From Trichosporon coremiiforme (taxonomy: Eukaryota; Basidiomycota; Tremellomycetes; Trichosporonales; Trichosporonaceae): a stretch of 64,000 nucleotides of DNA. Position numbers and translations under genes: made by a program. Within the stretch, counting starts at the first letter, position 1. Every line of letters starts with the position of its first letter. The stretch is taken from contig BCJJ01000024.1 of assembly GCA_039545355.1 (NCBI GenBank), forward strand, positions 310,001 through 374,000. Reading direction: 5' to 3'. Shown here piece by piece: positions 63,204-64,000 of the stretch. The notes beneath the pieces are model-generated. The model worked only from the letters and a program-made list of their open reading frames with translations. It had not been told where the DNA came from and ran no database searches.

Positions 63204-63967
63204 GGCGTTGGAGTGACATGAAGTCGTCCTCACTTCGCTCCATCGATTGTTGGTCTGACTGTGGACATTGCGGGTGGAGGTGGTTGAGTCAGCTGCGGGG
63301 TGCGTGCCTTTTGTTTGGTTCCGGCTGGGCGATCAGGGCGGGCCGCGTGGCTGTCCCGGCGGCTGGCGGGACCCGGGTGAATCACTCGGCCTATGAGCCT
63401 GAGGTCCAGATGACAGCTCCGGCGAGACACAAGGAGCGGGAAGGGGGAGGTGTCTCACAACATCACAAGAAGAGAACAAGCACATAGCCGGCCATGATGA
63501 CGATGAACAAGGCAGCTGCAAGAGCTTGGCGTGCAACTGGAAAGGTGGAGGGAGACGCTTCTGCGATCTGTTCCACAGGTAGGAACAGTGGGTTTATCCA
63601 GGCTGGGCAGGCTGGTCTGTGCTCATATGAGGCTTTCATTTGACGCCGCTCGCTCGTCGCCCGAAATCGCGACCACCGTATGTTCACGCGTAGCGTGTTC
63701 GTCCAGGGCGGCGTGCCCGATTCAGGCAATGCAGCCAACTCGCTGCATGCCGTTACCGTTCGTACTATCTCCCTCTCCTCCCCTTCCCAGAGACCATCCC
63801 TCTGCCCGTCGCTGAGCTGTCGGTGTCCACCAATTCTTCTAACCTCGAGTTCCCCGCATTCATCTCTCTCTCTCACTCTGCATCGACGACACCATCCTGT
63901 ATCTTGTACCACCCACCTGTAGACACACCCTAGACTTTAAAACAACAGTAAAATTCACACACCCACC
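63204..63967. other. Divergent promoter region at the right end
   Basis: About 760 bp lie between the AlkB-like start and the next start codon. A minus-strand open frame covers 63463-63912 but has no recognisable domain and overlaps CT-rich leader sequence, so it was not called. Bases 63770-63960 are pyrimidine-rich and fit a 5' leader. Confidence 0.5.
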
Positions 63968-64000
63968 ATGGCCTTCATCGCACCCCTCCTGCTGGCGACG
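63968..64000 (+). CDS. Partial gene start, putative signal peptide or membrane segment
   Basis: The last 33 bases encode MAFIAPLLLAT and run off the window. The ATG sits in a CACCATGG context after a long CT/CA-rich leader, as for real starts elsewhere here. The hydrophobic residues suggest a signal peptide or first membrane helix. Nothing more can be said about the product. Confidence 0.5.
   Translation, partial: MAFIAPLLLAT

Noticed and set aside
63463..63912. 149-codon minus-strand frame near the right edge
   Set aside because: It overlaps the CT-rich leader of the gene starting at 63968 and contains no recognisable domain.

Overview
The window reads as a stretch of nuclear chromosome from a GC-rich basidiomycete yeast. 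It is most likely a tremellomycete, and a Trichosporonales-type species would fit. The evidence is dense, mostly single-copy fungal genes with many short introns. Nearly all introns start gtgagt or gtaag and carry a CTGAC/CTAAC-like branch site only a few bases before the AG. Core genes include septin CDC12, CDK1, COQ2, LSM2 and SEN34. Assignment below class level is inference. No bacterial, plasmid or phage features and no CRISPR array were seen.

Layout. Left block (1.7-18.7 kb, gene-dense): a GT61-type glycosyltransferase, the septin CDC12, a J-domain membrane protein, a phospholipase D family protein, a short-chain dehydrogenase, a small CFEM-like GPI-type protein, a TPR/F-box-like/LRR protein, and a secreted vWA-like protein with a PTSSSAPP-type stalk. 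Middle block (18.7-52.3 kb, gene-poor and accessory-looking): long non-coding stretches with short tandem repeats, a disordered small protein, and an FAD/NADPH monooxygenase interrupted by one in-frame TGA. The monooxygenase is divergent from a Rieske/AIF oxidoreductase. Then come an intron-containing tRNA-Val(AAC), two decayed genes full of frameshifts and stops, a 2OG-Fe(II) oxygenase resembling thymine 7-hydroxylase, an NCS2 nucleobase permease with an altered signature, a BTB-like protein, a RidA protein, an F-box-like unknown and a second small unknown. Right block (52.3-64 kb, dense again): M50B-like membrane peptidase, COQ2, LSM2, SEN34, an acidic unknown, CDK1, a CUE-AlkB-GRF repair-type dioxygenase and the first codons of a secreted or membrane protein cut by the window edge.

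Links between genes. SEN34 encodes a catalytic subunit of the enzyme that would remove the 16-nt intron from the tRNA-Val in this same window. The oxygenase, permease and RidA in the middle block could form a loose nucleobase-use neighbourhood; this is inference. F-box-like and BTB-like genes, with decayed genes next to the tRNA, suggest a fast-turning accessory segment between two conserved blocks.

Exon boundaries were derived by hand from splice motifs and reading-frame continuity. They are predictions, not transcript-supported models.
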